A DNA stretch of 64,000 nt, taken from assembly GCF_002266285.1 (NCBI RefSeq), contig NZ_NPMS01000004.1, positions 1 through 64,000 on the forward strand, given 5' to 3'. The DNA comes from Virgibacillus indicus. GTDB lineage: Bacteria; Bacillota; Bacilli; Bacillales; Amphibacillaceae. Each line of letters begins with the position of its first letter. Within the stretch, counting starts at the first letter, position 1. Positions 18,188 to 27,483 of this stretch are shown piece by piece. Below the pieces are notes generated by a model that saw only the letters and a list, made by a program, of their open reading frames with translations, was not told the DNA's origin and searched no databases. Both the position numbers and the translations under genes were made by a program.

Positions 18188-18979
18188 TTGTCATTTCTAA
18201 CCTTAGACCATGTAACCCATCACTACTTCTCCAAAAACGGGTATACCAAAGCACTGGAAGATATATCATTATCCGTTGGGGAGGGTGAATTCATCGCACT
18301 GCTTGGTCCTAGTGGCTGTGGTAAATCAACCATTTTATCAATTATTGCTGGGATCATGAAACAAACGAAAGGTAGTGTCTTGCTGCAAAATGAAGCAATT
18401 ACTGATTCTGAACTGCCAATTGGCTATATGCTGCAGCAGGATTATTTATTCCCGTGGAAAACAATTATTGATAATGTTTTAATTGGGCCAAAAATATACA
18501 AAAAGGAAGCCCCGGCAGTGAAAGAAAAGGCATTGGAGCTGCTTGATGAGGTAGGTTTAGCACATGTATCAGATGCGTATCCTGATGCATTATCTGGAGG
18601 AATGAGGCAGCGGGCAGCGCTTGTGCGGACATTAATAAATGATCCAAAGATATTGCTGCTTGATGAACCGTTTTCCGCACTCGATTATCAGACAAAACTG
18701 AAGCTTGAGGATCTGGTTTCCCAACTGTTAAAAACATATTATAAAACAACGGTCCTGGTAACACATGATATCGGGGAAGCTATTGCAATGAGTGACCGCA
18801 TTTTTATTATGAATGCCGATCCAGGATCGATTGCAAAGGTGTTTGAAGTGCCAGTCGAGCTTCGGAATGAAACACCATTTCTGGTCCGCAGACATCCGAA
18901 ATACCAAATTATTTTTGATAAAATCTGGAAGGAATTGGATGAGAGAGCACCCGATTCAGAAGGAGCTGAAGCAACCTAA
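18188..18979 (+). CDS. ytlC: SsuB/TauB-like ABC ATPase (YtlC)
   Basis: A 263-residue ATPase of the nitrate/sulfonate/taurine transporter class. Walker A is GPSGCGKST near residue 40, the Q-loop is [12 protein letters not shown] (the family-typical LxPW), the signature is [15 protein letters not shown], Walker B is [11 protein letters not shown] and the switch histidine is in VTHDIGEA. The start is TTG at 18188 with AAGGAGGAG upstream. It is the second gene of the ytlACD operon, and its stop overlaps the permease start. Confidence 0.92.
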   Translation: MSFLTLDHVTHHYFSKNGYTKALEDISLSVGEGEFIALLGPSGCGKSTILSIIAGIMKQTKGSVLLQNEAITDSELPIGYMLQQDYLFPWKTIIDNVLIGPKIYKKEAPAVKEKALELLDEVGLAHVSDAYPDALSGGMRQRAALVRTLINDPKILLLDEPFSALDYQTKLKLEDLVSQLLKTYYKTTVLVTHDIGEAIAMSDRIFIMNADPGSIAKVFEVPVELRNETPFLVRRHPKYQIIFDKIWKELDERAPDSEGAEAT

Positions 18980-19785
18980 TGAAAGCAAAATCAGATCAGC
19001 ATCTTTTTGAAGCCTATAAAAATAGTCTGAAACGGGAAAAGAGAATCGTCATATCCTGGCAGCTCAGCATTTTAATTATTTTCTTTGTCCTATGGGAAAT
19101 TGCGAGCAAATTTTATTGGATAGATCCATTATTATTCAGTTCCCCCTCAAGGGTCGGTAATGTACTTGTTGAAAAATTTGCCGATGGCTCCATGTTTACA
19201 CATGTTCAGGTTACCTTATTTGAAACATTGCTTGGCTTTCTAATAGGAACAATAGCTGGGATTCTTATTGCATCAGCATTATGGTCATCTGCAAGGTTTT
19301 CGAAAATCATGGATCCATATCTTGTCATCATGAATGCCATGCCTAAGGTTGCACTCGGTCCAATCATTATCGTAGCACTTGGTCCTGGATATATTTCCAT
19401 CATTGCTATGGGTGCCATTATTTCTGTTATCATTACAACGCTTGTTGTCTATTCCGCTTTTAATGAGGTTGATCCAAACTACGAAAAAGTATTAAAAAGT
19501 TTTGGTGCCACAAGATGGCAATGTTTTAAGGAAGCTGTCTTCCCTGCAACGCTGCCGGCAATGATTTCAACATTGAAAGTTAATGTAGGACTCTCGTGGG
19601 TTGGTGTAATCGTTGGGGAATTTCTCGTTTCCAAACAGGGATTAGGGTATTTAATTATCTATGGATTCCAGGTATTCGATTTCTCCCTCGTAATGTCCAG
19701 CCTTGCACTGATAGCCATTTTCGCAGCAATTATGTACAAAATTGTTGAGAAGTTAGAGGCGTGGCTGATTAAGCATTCTACCTGA
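18979..19785 (+). CDS. ytlD: SsuC/TauC-like ABC permease (YtlD)
   Basis: A 268-residue permease with about six membrane spans. The EAA-like loop ([29 protein letters not shown], about residues 170-198) is typical of the SsuC/TauC/NrtB class. The gene starts within the stop codon of the ATPase gene (TAATG) after AAGGAG, so translation is coupled. Together with the lipoprotein and ATPase it should import a small organic solute of unknown identity. Confidence 0.92.
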   Translation: MKAKSDQHLFEAYKNSLKREKRIVISWQLSILIIFFVLWEIASKFYWIDPLLFSSPSRVGNVLVEKFADGSMFTHVQVTLFETLLGFLIGTIAGILIASALWSSARFSKIMDPYLVIMNAMPKVALGPIIIVALGPGYISIIAMGAIISVIITTLVVYSAFNEVDPNYEKVLKSFGATRWQCFKEAVFPATLPAMISTLKVNVGLSWVGVIVGEFLVSKQGLGYLIIYGFQVFDFSLVMSSLALIAIFAAIMYKIVEKLEAWLIKHST

Positions 19786-19803
19786 TAAACAAAAGTACAG
19801 TAT

Positions 19804-19832
19804 AAAAAAATCGCCATCATTGGCGATTTTTT
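19804..19832. terminator. Bidirectional terminator between ytlD and ytkD
   Basis: AAAAATCGCCA and TGGCGATTTTT enclose a TCAT loop, with A and T runs on both sides. The ytkD stop codon lies in the loop (19817-19819). Confidence 0.85.
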
Positions 19833-20311
19833 CTGTCTTTAATATAATTCATGCAATGCTTTAATACCTCATCCTTCATCATAAAGCTGTACTGCTTATT
19901 CCTCTTTACATTTTCCGGTATCTTTTCTAATAAAACCGGACCTTCTGTTTCATAATACGTATCCTGTGGGATTAGCGCCTTCACTTCAGCGAAATAGACA
20001 TTTTTGATTATATAGTCTTTTCTTCCCGAAACGTAGTATTGTCCAACGTATTGAATGGTTTCAACCGCTCCGCCAGTCTCTTCCATTACCTCGCGAATCG
20101 CTGCCTGTTTTGCATTTTCACTTTCTTCAACCTTGCCGCCGGGAAACTCAAGGCCCCTTTCTTTATGCTTCGTTAAAAGCCATTTCCCTTTATGCTTGCA
20201 TATAACCCAAACATGCTTTGGTGCGTCAGAAAATGGATGATCCTTAAAAGAAAGGGTTACTTCATTCCTGTAATAATCTTTAAATTTATACATCATTTCA
20301 ACTGCTTCCAT
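19817..20311 (-). CDS. ytkD: Nudix hydrolase YtkD
   Basis: A Nudix-family nucleoside triphosphate pyrophosphohydrolase. In B. subtilis YtkD cleaves 8-oxo-dGTP and other NTPs and protects against oxidative mutagenesis. The Nudix box GGKVEESENAKQAAIREVME (then ETGG) fits GX5EX7REUXEEXGU near residue 65. The aligned family start is MYKFKDYY at 20293; ATGs at 20311 and 20296 also have weak sites, so the true start is uncertain by six residues. It lies convergent with ytlD, as in B. subtilis. Confidence 0.9.
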   Translation of the reverse strand: MEAVEMMYKFKDYYRNEVTLSFKDHPFSDAPKHVWVICKHKGKWLLTKHKERGLEFPGGKVEESENAKQAAIREVMEETGGAVETIQYVGQYYVSGRKDYIIKNVYFAEVKALIPQDTYYETEGPVLLEKIPENVKRNKQYSFMMKDEVLKHCMNYIKDRKNRQ

Positions 20312-20329
20312 TCCTTCAATAACCTTCTT

Positions 20330-20878
20330 CTACAAATATGAAATGCCAGTTATCTTCCATTTATTATCATATGTGAATTCTAATTCAATGGTATACTCCC
20401 CAAACATTTCATCCTGATTTTTCTGTACAACTTTTACTTTATTCTCTTTCAATTGTACCACATCATACCCATTATCCGCATCAAACCATGCCGGTGTTTC
20501 CGTTGGCAAAATATATAAGCCATCTGCTTTTTCTTTATAGTAAAAATCCACATAAGGCTCTGCTGTCTCTTTTGTTGTTACTTGTTCAAATTGATTCATA
20601 AGCTCCTTTTTTGTATCAACATTTACTGCTTTATAATCCTCATCAATTTCCTGCACCAGAATGTCCATAAATTGCTCCGTTAATGCTGTAATTTCTTTGT
20701 GTGTAATATTTGCTTTGCTCTCCTGCTCAGCCGAAATTTCTTCGGATAATTCTTTTTGTATTTTTTGATGATTATTTGCTTCCATTGTTACGGCAGTGGC
20801 AGAATGATAATCAGAAACCATACCCAAAGATAATAATATAATAATACCTGAAATGAAAATTAATTTAACATGTTTCAT
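20330..20878 (-). CDS. Exported protein of unknown function
   Basis: I do not recognise a family. The 182-residue product begins with MKH and one hydrophobic stretch (about residues 5-22), either an uncleaved anchor or a signal peptide. The region after it is rich in Gln, Glu and Lys and probably helical (residues 35-105). The C-terminal half is beta-like and ends YTIELEFTYDNKWKITGISYL, reminiscent of small extracytoplasmic beta domains. AGGGGG precedes the ATG. It lies in line behind the 106-residue gene's neighbourhood but is separated from ytkD by 18 bp, with no hairpin between. Confidence 0.7.
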   Translation of the reverse strand: MKHVKLIFISGIIILLSLGMVSDYHSATAVTMEANNHQKIQKELSEEISAEQESKANITHKEITALTEQFMDILVQEIDEDYKAVNVDTKKELMNQFEQVTTKETAEPYVDFYYKEKADGLYILPTETPAWFDADNGYDVVQLKENKVKVVQKNQDEMFGEYTIELEFTYDNKWKITGISYL

Positions 20879-21002
20879 GGATGTTTCCCCCTAATTAGTT
20901 GCTGAATTAACATGTCTTATACTTTATCTATTCCTTGATTTGTGAAAAAATAAACCATTTAGGATAAATTTCCCATTCACTTTTTCTGCTTATCCCAGTA
21001 AA

Positions 21003-21034
21003 AAAGAATAAGACACACATTTGTATCTTATTCT
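21003..21034 (-). terminator. Terminator of the 106-residue protein gene
   Basis: AGAATAAGA and TCTTATTCT flank a short loop, followed on the minus strand by TTTTT. Confidence 0.7.
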
Positions 21035-21043
21035 CAAAACCAG

Positions 21044-21364
21044 TCACATATGATCGTCTGTAAGTATTCCAATGCTATCGATATGCTTTTTGACCTCATC
21101 ATCACCTAAATCATATAGCATCTGATAGGTTTCTGTGAGATTACTGTCATAATCATCATTCGATTTATCATTATGGTAAGGCATAATTGGCACATGGGCC
21201 CGGAAAAAGGAACGGACACCAGCATCATGCATATTTTCCATTTTGGCCCGCAGAAGACTTACTTCCTCCGTCGTAGCTTGAATGGTAAAACTGTCATTAT
21301 TATCATATTTTATTTGGGAAATTTCTCCTGATCCAATATCAATATAATATTTTTTCTTTTCCAT
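21044..21364 (-). CDS. Small conserved cytoplasmic protein
   Basis: A 106-residue acidic protein of the type often listed as 'hydrolase/acyltransferase' in Bacillaceae, although no catalytic motif is visible. It starts with a beta-rich stretch (KKYYIDIGSGEISQIKY), followed by a region about TEEVSLLRAKMENM and an Asp/Asn-rich linker (NDKSNDDYDSN), and ends in a helix. CAGGAGG precedes the ATG, which supports translation. Function is unknown. It lies between a siderophore ATPase gene and an exported protein gene, with its own terminator. Confidence 0.65.
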   Translation of the reverse strand: MEKKKYYIDIGSGEISQIKYDNNDSFTIQATTEEVSLLRAKMENMHDAGVRSFFRAHVPIMPYHNDKSNDDYDSNLTETYQMLYDLGDDEVKKHIDSIGILTDDHM

Positions 21365-21426
21365 ACAGCACCTCCTGCCCTTAATTTGGCTAAAAATCCA
21401 GGAAGCATGTATGGAATTAATATATA

Positions 21427-21456
21427 AAAAAACCCATCAGCATTGTGATGGGTTAC
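21427..21456 (-). terminator. Terminator of the siderophore ATPase gene
   Basis: AACCCATCA and TGATGGGTT form a 9-bp stem (21431-21453), followed on the minus strand by seven T. Confidence 0.85.
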
Positions 21457-21463
21457 ATTTCTA

Positions 21464-22288
21464 TTAATTAACAGCCGATTGCTCATTTGGACGGGCAAAT
21501 ATACAGCGGCCTTTTCCATGTGGTATGCACATTGGTGTGCCAAATCTCGGATCAAAGGTAACATCACATTTCATTTGAAAAACATCATGTACCAGTTTGC
21601 ATGTAATGATTTCTTCCGGCTTGCCCTGGGAAAATACCTGTTTATCTTTAATGGCAACAATATGATGTGCGTAGCGGCATGCAAGATTTAAATCATGCAA
21701 TACCATTACAACAGTTCGGCCATCCTTTTCATTTAAATCAAATAAAAGATCCAGCACTTCTATCTGATGTGTCATATCAAGATATGTTGTAGGTTCATCT
21801 AACAAGATCGTATCAGTTTCCTGTGCCAGTGTCATAGCAATCCAGGCACGCTGACGCTGACCGCCTGAAAGTGAATCAACCGCCCGGTCTTTTAATTGGG
21901 TCATATTTGTAGATTCAAGTGCATTATTTACTGCATTCTCATCATCTTTGGACCATTGCTTTAAAAAACCGCGATACGGATGTCTTCCCTGTTTTACTAG
22001 ATCATGAACCGTTAATCCTTCTGGTGTAACTGGACTTTGCGGCAGGATGGACAGCTTTTTGGCAACTTCCTTCGTACCCATTTTTGCAATGGCTTCCCCA
22101 TCCAAAACAACATCACCACTCTTTGGCTTTAATAAGCGAGCCAATGAACGAAGTAAAGTAGATTTACCACAGCCATTTCCGCCAATAAGAACAGTGATTT
22201 CACCTTTTGGAATTGTTATATTTAAATCATCGATTATAATTTCGTCTCCATAACCAAGCGTCAAATCATTCGCGGTTAACGTTTGCAT
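21464..22288 (-). CDS. Iron-siderophore ABC ATPase, YusV/FhuC type
   Basis: A 274-residue ATPase of the FecE/FhuC class. Walker A is GGNGCGKST near residue 37, the signature is [17 protein letters not shown], Walker B is [12 protein letters not shown] and the switch is [12 protein letters not shown], all typical of iron-siderophore and cobalamin importers. The C-terminal extension contains Cys and His residues ([11 protein letters not shown]). No permease or binding protein is adjacent, so this is a shared ATPase like B. subtilis YusV, which serves several siderophore permeases. A Fur box lies about 105-120 bp upstream. Confidence 0.92.
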   Translation of the reverse strand: MQTLTANDLTLGYGDEIIIDDLNITIPKGEITVLIGGNGCGKSTLLRSLARLLKPKSGDVVLDGEAIAKMGTKEVAKKLSILPQSPVTPEGLTVHDLVKQGRHPYRGFLKQWSKDDENAVNNALESTNMTQLKDRAVDSLSGGQRQRAWIAMTLAQETDTILLDEPTTYLDMTHQIEVLDLLFDLNEKDGRTVVMVLHDLNLACRYAHHIVAIKDKQVFSQGKPEEIITCKLVHDVFQMKCDVTFDPRFGTPMCIPHGKGRCIFARPNEQSAVN

Positions 22289-22392
22289 TGGAATCTCTCC
22301 CTATGTTTCGTTACTTTCACAAAGCAAATAAATATATGTTTTAATTTATAGTCAATATCTACAGTGTATTTGGTTTCAGACAATTAGTCAAT

Positions 22393-22411
22393 GACTTTGA
22401 TAATCATTTTC
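22393..22411. promoter_or_regulatory. Fur box upstream of the siderophore ATPase gene
   Basis: The 19-mer at this position matches GATAATGATAATCATTATC at 15 of 19 positions, including the central TGATAATCATT. It lies in the 265-bp gap between the ATPase gene and the next minus-strand terminator and supports iron repression. Confidence 0.75.
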
Positions 22412-22501
22412 ATTTGTAAAAGTATTCTCGAAAAGCTTGCCTTATTACAGAATTTTTATCTTAGGCTGCCGCAGAGAGGATATTCCTCATAAAAATAACT
22501 A

Positions 22502-22536
22502 AAAAGAGCATTCACTGCAATTGCAGCAAATGCCCT
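22502..22536 (-). terminator. Terminator of the channel-like gene
   Basis: The imperfect inverted repeat GAGCATTCACTGCAA/TTGCAGCAAATGCCC is followed on the minus strand by TTTTT. Confidence 0.75.
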
Positions 22537-22553
22537 CGTTGATGTGCGGGAAA

Positions 22554-24179
22554 TTATAGGTCTGTATCTTTATTATCTGGACCTATGTCATTTCCAAACA
22601 TATCATCATTTAGTCCATCCTCTTTATTGAAATCAGTTCCTAGCATTGGTTCTGTAGAAGATTTTGATTCATTTACTCTCGTTTCGTCAATTGTATTATC
22701 AAATTTACGCAAATACTTACTGGCAAAATCTTTCCCGCCAAGACCAAATGCTAAACCAAATGCTAGTGCTACTCCACCTAAAATAAGGATGAATGCGGAG
22801 CTGACAATCGTTGTCGCAATTCCCAGCTGGGTAAGTGCCATAAACACTGCTAAAACGATAATCGCATATTTGGCAAATCCAGCCAGCATATTTGTTGCTG
22901 GTCCTGATAACAGGTTACGCAATACTTTTTTCACAATATTTGCCAGGATCAATGCAATTCCAAGAATCAGAACTGCAGCCAATACTTGCGGCAAATATGC
23001 AGTTATTGCAGAGGCGATTTCAACAAGAAAGTCAAGCTGGATAAGATACAATGCTTGTACAGTTAAGAAGAAGATAATCAGTATCTGTACAATATAGCCA
23101 ACTAAAGCTGATGGCGTCACTTTACTTTGTGCTGCATCTTTATTACCAAGTTTCAAATTGCTTGTTAAACGGTCAAAGCCTAATTTCTCCAGATAATTAT
23201 GAACAGATTCACCGATAAATTTACCTAACCAGACACCAATCAGAACTAATCCAATGGCAATTAAAATATTTGGAATCATATTCATGATAGTGTTAAGCAT
23301 GCCAATAGCCGGTTCCGTTATTCCAGTCAGCTCCAATTTTTCCAGAGCTGCGATTGTTATTGGAATCATAATGATGATAAATAACAGATTTCCTGCAAAT
23401 GCAGCTAGACTTGTTCCTTCAAATACCTTTTTCATTTTCAGACGTTCGACTAATTTTTCAGATCCGACAGCCTGCAGGAGGTTAACTACAATATTTTTGA
23501 CTATTTTGGCAACAAACCAGCCAACTGCGAAAATAATAGCTGCTGCAAGCAATTTAGGAATAAAGGCCAAGATGGTTGCCAATAATCCGCTGAATGGCTG
23601 TGCAACACCTGAGATGCTAAGTGCATCAAGCACACCTGGAATAAACAGCAGCAAAATTAAGTAAAATGCTACTTTTCCTATCGTCTGCAGATAACCGTTA
23701 ATTTCGTCTTCTGATTTTGCGAGCTTCATCTTAAAGAAAAGATGCTGCAAGTTAATCTTTTTTGTTCCTTCCACAACAAGCCATTGCACAATAGAAGCAA
23801 TAACCCAGGCAAGTACAAGAATTAATGCTGCTTTCAGAACAGCTGGGATAAAGCCAAAGAAAGTTGAGACTAATTCTGAGAGCGGATTTGCAATCATATT
23901 CAGGTTCAATACATTAAAGAATAGTATAAATACCACTAACAGAAGTATGTAATAAACCACTTTACCGATTATCTTATTCGAGTTGATTGGTTTATCACTG
24001 GTGCGAAACTTGTTAAATAGTTTTTCATCTAAATTTGTTTTTCCTAGTGCTTTTTCTACTGCATTGCCTATCGCTTTTGCAATCAGCCATCCAACTAAGA
24101 GAACAATGATAGCAATAACAAAATTCTGTACTCCCTGCATGAAGCTGGATGTGAAATACTGGTCTAAAATCGAGTTCAT
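22554..24179 (-). CDS. Multi-repeat 'conserved TM helix' membrane protein (CmpX/MscS-related)
   Basis: A protein of about 541 residues built from repeated blocks of the conserved TM-helix domain (PF05552-like), each with a phrase such as IIVLLVGWLIAKAIGNAVEKAL, ILVLAWVIASIVQ, IIFAVGWFVAKIVKNIV, LVLIGVWLGKFIGESV and LILGIALILANIVKK. A final glycine-rich hydrophobic segment (LGGVALAFGLAFGLGGKD) recalls the MscS pore helix and is followed by an acidic tail. Related proteins are described as small-conductance mechanosensitive channel relatives. The start at 24179 is preferred since AAGGGAG lies 9 bases upstream; in-frame ATGs at 24185 and 24200 are alternatives. Confidence 0.82.
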   Translation of the reverse strand: MNSILDQYFTSSFMQGVQNFVIAIIVLLVGWLIAKAIGNAVEKALGKTNLDEKLFNKFRTSDKPINSNKIIGKVVYYILLLVVFILFFNVLNLNMIANPLSELVSTFFGFIPAVLKAALILVLAWVIASIVQWLVVEGTKKINLQHLFFKMKLAKSEDEINGYLQTIGKVAFYLILLLFIPGVLDALSISGVAQPFSGLLATILAFIPKLLAAAIIFAVGWFVAKIVKNIVVNLLQAVGSEKLVERLKMKKVFEGTSLAAFAGNLLFIIIMIPITIAALEKLELTGITEPAIGMLNTIMNMIPNILIAIGLVLIGVWLGKFIGESVHNYLEKLGFDRLTSNLKLGNKDAAQSKVTPSALVGYIVQILIIFFLTVQALYLIQLDFLVEIASAITAYLPQVLAAVLILGIALILANIVKKVLRNLLSGPATNMLAGFAKYAIIVLAVFMALTQLGIATTIVSSAFILILGGVALAFGLAFGLGGKDFASKYLRKFDNTIDETRVNESKSSTEPMLGTDFNKEDGLNDDMFGNDIGPDNKDTDL

Positions 24180-24274
24180 AGACATTTTCTCCCTTCCCAT
24201 TGGTATATTTGCTTATACCTTTAAAGGAATGTTTCTAAACCTTTTTTGGTTTGGGAGAATCCCAACGATCCTGA

Positions 24275-25714
24275 TTACAATTTCAGCCTGCTTCTGATTA
24301 GTTTATTCGAAGCATTCCTCGGCAGGTGGTCAATAAAATGTATTTCTTTAGGCAGTTTATATTTGGCTAAACGCTTCCTGGCAAATGTCCATATTTCATC
24401 TTCCGTTACTTCACTGTTCTTCACAATAAATGCAACAGGTACCTGCCCCCACGTTTCATCCGCTTTACTAGTTACTCCAGCTTCCTTAATTTGCTCCATA
24501 CCAGATAAAACACTTTCTATCTCAGATGGATAAATATTTTCACCACCGGAGATAATCAGATCCTTTCTGCGATCAGAAACATACAAAAACCCAGCTTCAT
24601 CCAAGTAACCTAAATCTCCCGTGGCAAGCCATCCCGAATTAAATGCCTGCTGATTCGCTTCCTCATTTTTAAAATAGCCTGCAGTAACCATTGGCCCCTT
24701 TACATGGATTTCACCAATAGAGTCCTCACCTGGCTCCATAATTTTCACCTGGGCTGGAAATAATGCCTTCCCTGCTGATCCAATTTTTTTCAAGGCATTG
24801 TCCGGAGAAAGTGTTACGATCTGTGAGGCTGTTTCCGTCATGCCATACGATTGAAAAACTGGAATATTTCTTTCTGCAGCTTTTTCAAGTAATGGTTTCG
24901 GGGCAGGCCCCCCACCCAGCAGCAGGCAGCGCAGGCTTTCAGGATATTTCTTGTCACCCAGAAAGCTCATAAGCCGCTGTACCATTACTGTAACAACAGA
25001 AACTATAGTGATTCCTTTATTCATGATTGCATGATGGACAGTCCGCTCATTGAATTTCTCTAGTAAATATATCGGCATTCCATACATAACACTTTTTATC
25101 AATGTCGATAAGCCGCTGACATGAAACAGCGGCAATGGCATAAGCCACTTATCGTCAGAATGGATTCCCAAATTCAATGCTGATCCAACTGCACTCCACC
25201 AGTGATTCCCATATGTATGGATAACCCCTTTTGGAAAGCTGGTAGTGCCTGAAGTGTAAATTATCGTAAAAGTTTCAGCCAGATTGAGCTCTGTACAAAG
25301 TCTTACTTCTTTTTCTTCCAGTTCATCAATCTCTGAAAAGGAATGAATTGTCTCAGCTTTGATTCCTTTTGAGTTTTCCTTTAAATGATCTGCTGTTAGA
25401 ACAATCGAAACTTCCGCATCTTTCAGCTGAAAGTTAATCTCCTCTGGGGTTAACCGAGTATTTAATAAAACACCTACCGCTCCTAAATAGCTCAATGCAT
25501 GAATGGCGATTATCATCGGAATTTCGTTCGTTGATAAAATTCCCACATGTGTTCCTTTTGTAATCTTGAGACGCGCCAATTTCCTGGCAAAGCCTTTACT
25601 TTTATATTCCAATTCTTTAAACGTTAAACAATACCCATCTTCTATTTCAATTGCTGTCTTATCAGGTGCCAAATCTGCCTGTTTGCTCAGCCAATGCGGG
25701 ATTGTTTCCTGCAT
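24275..25714 (-). CDS. menE: o-Succinylbenzoate-CoA ligase
   Basis: An acyl-adenylate-forming ligase of 479 residues that activates o-succinylbenzoate with ATP and CoA in menaquinone synthesis. The AMP-binding P-loop-like motif is IIYTSGTTSFPKGV near residue 155, with YGMTETASQ near residue 290, and the hinge region is TGDLGYLDEAGFLYVSDRRKDLIISGGENIYPSEIE near residues 360-395. Context with menFDHB fixes the substrate. GGAG precedes the ATG. A terminator hairpin separates it from menB. No menC follows it in this window, although in B. subtilis menC does. Confidence 0.95.
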   Translation of the reverse strand: MQETIPHWLSKQADLAPDKTAIEIEDGYCLTFKELEYKSKGFARKLARLKITKGTHVGILSTNEIPMIIAIHALSYLGAVGVLLNTRLTPEEINFQLKDAEVSIVLTADHLKENSKGIKAETIHSFSEIDELEEKEVRLCTELNLAETFTIIYTSGTTSFPKGVIHTYGNHWWSAVGSALNLGIHSDDKWLMPLPLFHVSGLSTLIKSVMYGMPIYLLEKFNERTVHHAIMNKGITIVSVVTVMVQRLMSFLGDKKYPESLRCLLLGGGPAPKPLLEKAAERNIPVFQSYGMTETASQIVTLSPDNALKKIGSAGKALFPAQVKIMEPGEDSIGEIHVKGPMVTAGYFKNEEANQQAFNSGWLATGDLGYLDEAGFLYVSDRRKDLIISGGENIYPSEIESVLSGMEQIKEAGVTSKADETWGQVPVAFIVKNSEVTEDEIWTFARKRLAKYKLPKEIHFIDHLPRNASNKLIRSRLKL

Positions 25715-25761
25715 GTTTCATCACTCCAAAATTTTATTGCGGACTTATTTTCTATGTAAAG

Positions 25762-25792
25762 AAAAACCTTTGCCGCAAAAGCAAAGGTTCTC
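25762..25792 (-). terminator. Hairpin between menB and menE
   Basis: AACCTTTGC/GCAAAGGTT (25765-25789) encloses a 7-base loop and is followed on the minus strand by TTTTTC. It would reduce or separate menE expression from menFDHB. Confidence 0.75.
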
Positions 25793-25811
25793 TATAAAAA
25801 CTATCTTCCAA

Positions 25812-26630
25812 TCACGGAAAACGCGGGAATTTTTTAAAGTCAGGCTTTCTTTTTTCTTTAAATGCATCTCTTCCTTCTTTTGCTTCATCTGTTGTGTAGT
25901 AAAGAAGTGTAGCATCTCCACCCATTTGCTGAAGCCCTGCAAGTCCATCTGTATCCGCATTAAAGGATGCTTTCAGGAACCTTAGTGCAGTAGGTGATTT
26001 TTCAAGAATTTCTTCACACCACTGGAGTGTTTCTTCTTCCAGTTTCTCCAGTGGTACGACTGTATTAACCATGCCCATTTCATATGCTTCTTCTGCACTG
26101 TATTGACGGCACAGGTACCAGATTTCACGTGCACGTTTATGACCAACCATACGTGCTAAGTAACCCGCTCCATAGCCAGCATCAAAGCTTCCAACTTTCG
26201 GTCCAGTTTGTCCAAATACTGCATTATCTGCTGCAATCGTTAAGTCACTGACAACATGAAGTACATGTCCTCCACCGATTGCATAGCCTGATACCATCGC
26301 AATTACAGGCTTTGGAATGGTGCGCATTAAACGCTGCAGGTCAAGCACATTCAGGCGTGGCACCTGGTCATCCCCTACATATCCACCATGGCCGCGCACG
26401 GACTGATCTCCTCCAGAACAAAATGCTTTATCTCCAGCACCTGCTAAAATGATAACACCGATGGATGAGTCGTCACGGGCATCGGCAAACGCATCAATCA
26501 TTTCGTTTACTGTCAATGGTGTAAACGCATTGTGCTTTTCCGGACGATTCATCGTCACCTTAGCTATACCATTATACTTTTCATAAATAATTTCCTTGTA
26601 ATCTCTTACTTGCTCCCATTGTACTGTCAT
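25812..26630 (-). CDS. menB: 1,4-Dihydroxy-2-naphthoyl-CoA synthase
   Basis: A crotonase-fold enzyme of 272 residues that closes the second ring of the naphthoquinone by Dieckmann-type cyclisation of o-succinylbenzoyl-CoA. Hallmarks are [18 protein letters not shown] near residue 77 (oxyanion hole and flexible loop), [20 protein letters not shown] near residue 123 and [17 protein letters not shown] near residue 150 with the catalytic Asp. It starts 2 bp beyond the stop of menH, so it is cotranscribed. Confidence 0.97.
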   Translation of the reverse strand: MTVQWEQVRDYKEIIYEKYNGIAKVTMNRPEKHNAFTPLTVNEMIDAFADARDDSSIGVIILAGAGDKAFCSGGDQSVRGHGGYVGDDQVPRLNVLDLQRLMRTIPKPVIAMVSGYAIGGGHVLHVVSDLTIAADNAVFGQTGPKVGSFDAGYGAGYLARMVGHKRAREIWYLCRQYSAEEAYEMGMVNTVVPLEKLEEETLQWCEEILEKSPTALRFLKASFNADTDGLAGLQQMGGDATLLYYTTDEAKEGRDAFKEKRKPDFKKFPRFP

Positions 26631-26631
26631 C

Positions 26632-27477
26632 CTATTCCTCCTCTTTTCTTATTCGTTTATAAAGTTCAGCTCCAAAAACACACGTCTGTACCATTCTACC
26701 AAAAAATTCAGGCTGTTCCACATGAATTGCATGTCCTGAATTTTCACAAACGATTAATCCGCCATCTTGCAAATCACCTTGCAGGTGTCCTTCTATCAAT
26801 TTGTTTATAGAAATAAACTTATCATCGTATTCCCCAGCGAATAATAATATGGGTTTTTCAAATTGATCCAACCTATCCCACCAGGATGGCTGGCTGCCTG
26901 TTCCCATATAGCGCAATGACTGGGCAAGACCGCGTACCTTTTGTGATAGACGTTCATGCCTAATCTCCTGCTGAACTTCTTTCGGCAGGTTTTTCTGAGA
27001 TTGAAAAAGTGGTATATTTTCCCAGAAGTCAACAAACGCCTCGATACCTTCTTCTTCTAACTTTTTGGCAAGCGCTTCATCTTTCAGAGTCCGCTTTTTA
27101 CGTTCTTCCTCCGTTGCAAGACCTGGCGATGCACTCTCCAATATTAGTGATGATATCATTTTCGGATATATCATGGCAAAAGATAACGCTGTTCTTCCAC
27201 CCATGGAATAACCAAGCAAGTGAAACTCATCAAGCCCCAGATAATCAAATAAGTCCTTTAAATCCTCACAACATTCTTCCATCGTCTTAGGATAGCGAGT
27301 CCTGGTTTTTCCATGTCCAGGCAAATCTACTGTTATAATTTGCAGTCCTTCCTGCCAGTTTTTTATAAAATTGGACCATGTAGCACTTGAACCAGTAAAA
27401 CCATGCAGCATTATTAGCGGATAGCCTTTCCCATGTATTTCATACCAATATCGTGCTCCATTTACAGTATAATACAT
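26632..27477 (-). CDS. menH: SHCHC synthase (alpha/beta hydrolase MenH)
   Basis: An alpha/beta hydrolase of 281 residues. MenH removes pyruvate from SEPHCHC to give SHCHC in menaquinone synthesis. The oxyanion region is [12 protein letters not shown] near residue 24, the nucleophile elbow is GYSMGG near residue 90 and the catalytic His is in [11 protein letters not shown] near residue 255. It starts 6 bp after the menD stop and ends 1 bp before the menB start. The hydrolase family alone would not fix the role; the operon does. Confidence 0.93.
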   Translation of the reverse strand: MYYTVNGARYWYEIHGKGYPLIMLHGFTGSSATWSNFIKNWQEGLQIITVDLPGHGKTRTRYPKTMEECCEDLKDLFDYLGLDEFHLLGYSMGGRTALSFAMIYPKMISSLILESASPGLATEEERKKRTLKDEALAKKLEEEGIEAFVDFWENIPLFQSQKNLPKEVQQEIRHERLSQKVRGLAQSLRYMGTGSQPSWWDRLDQFEKPILLFAGEYDDKFISINKLIEGHLQGDLQDGGLIVCENSGHAIHVEQPEFFGRMVQTCVFGAELYKRIRKEEE

Positions 27478-27483
27478 CCCGTA

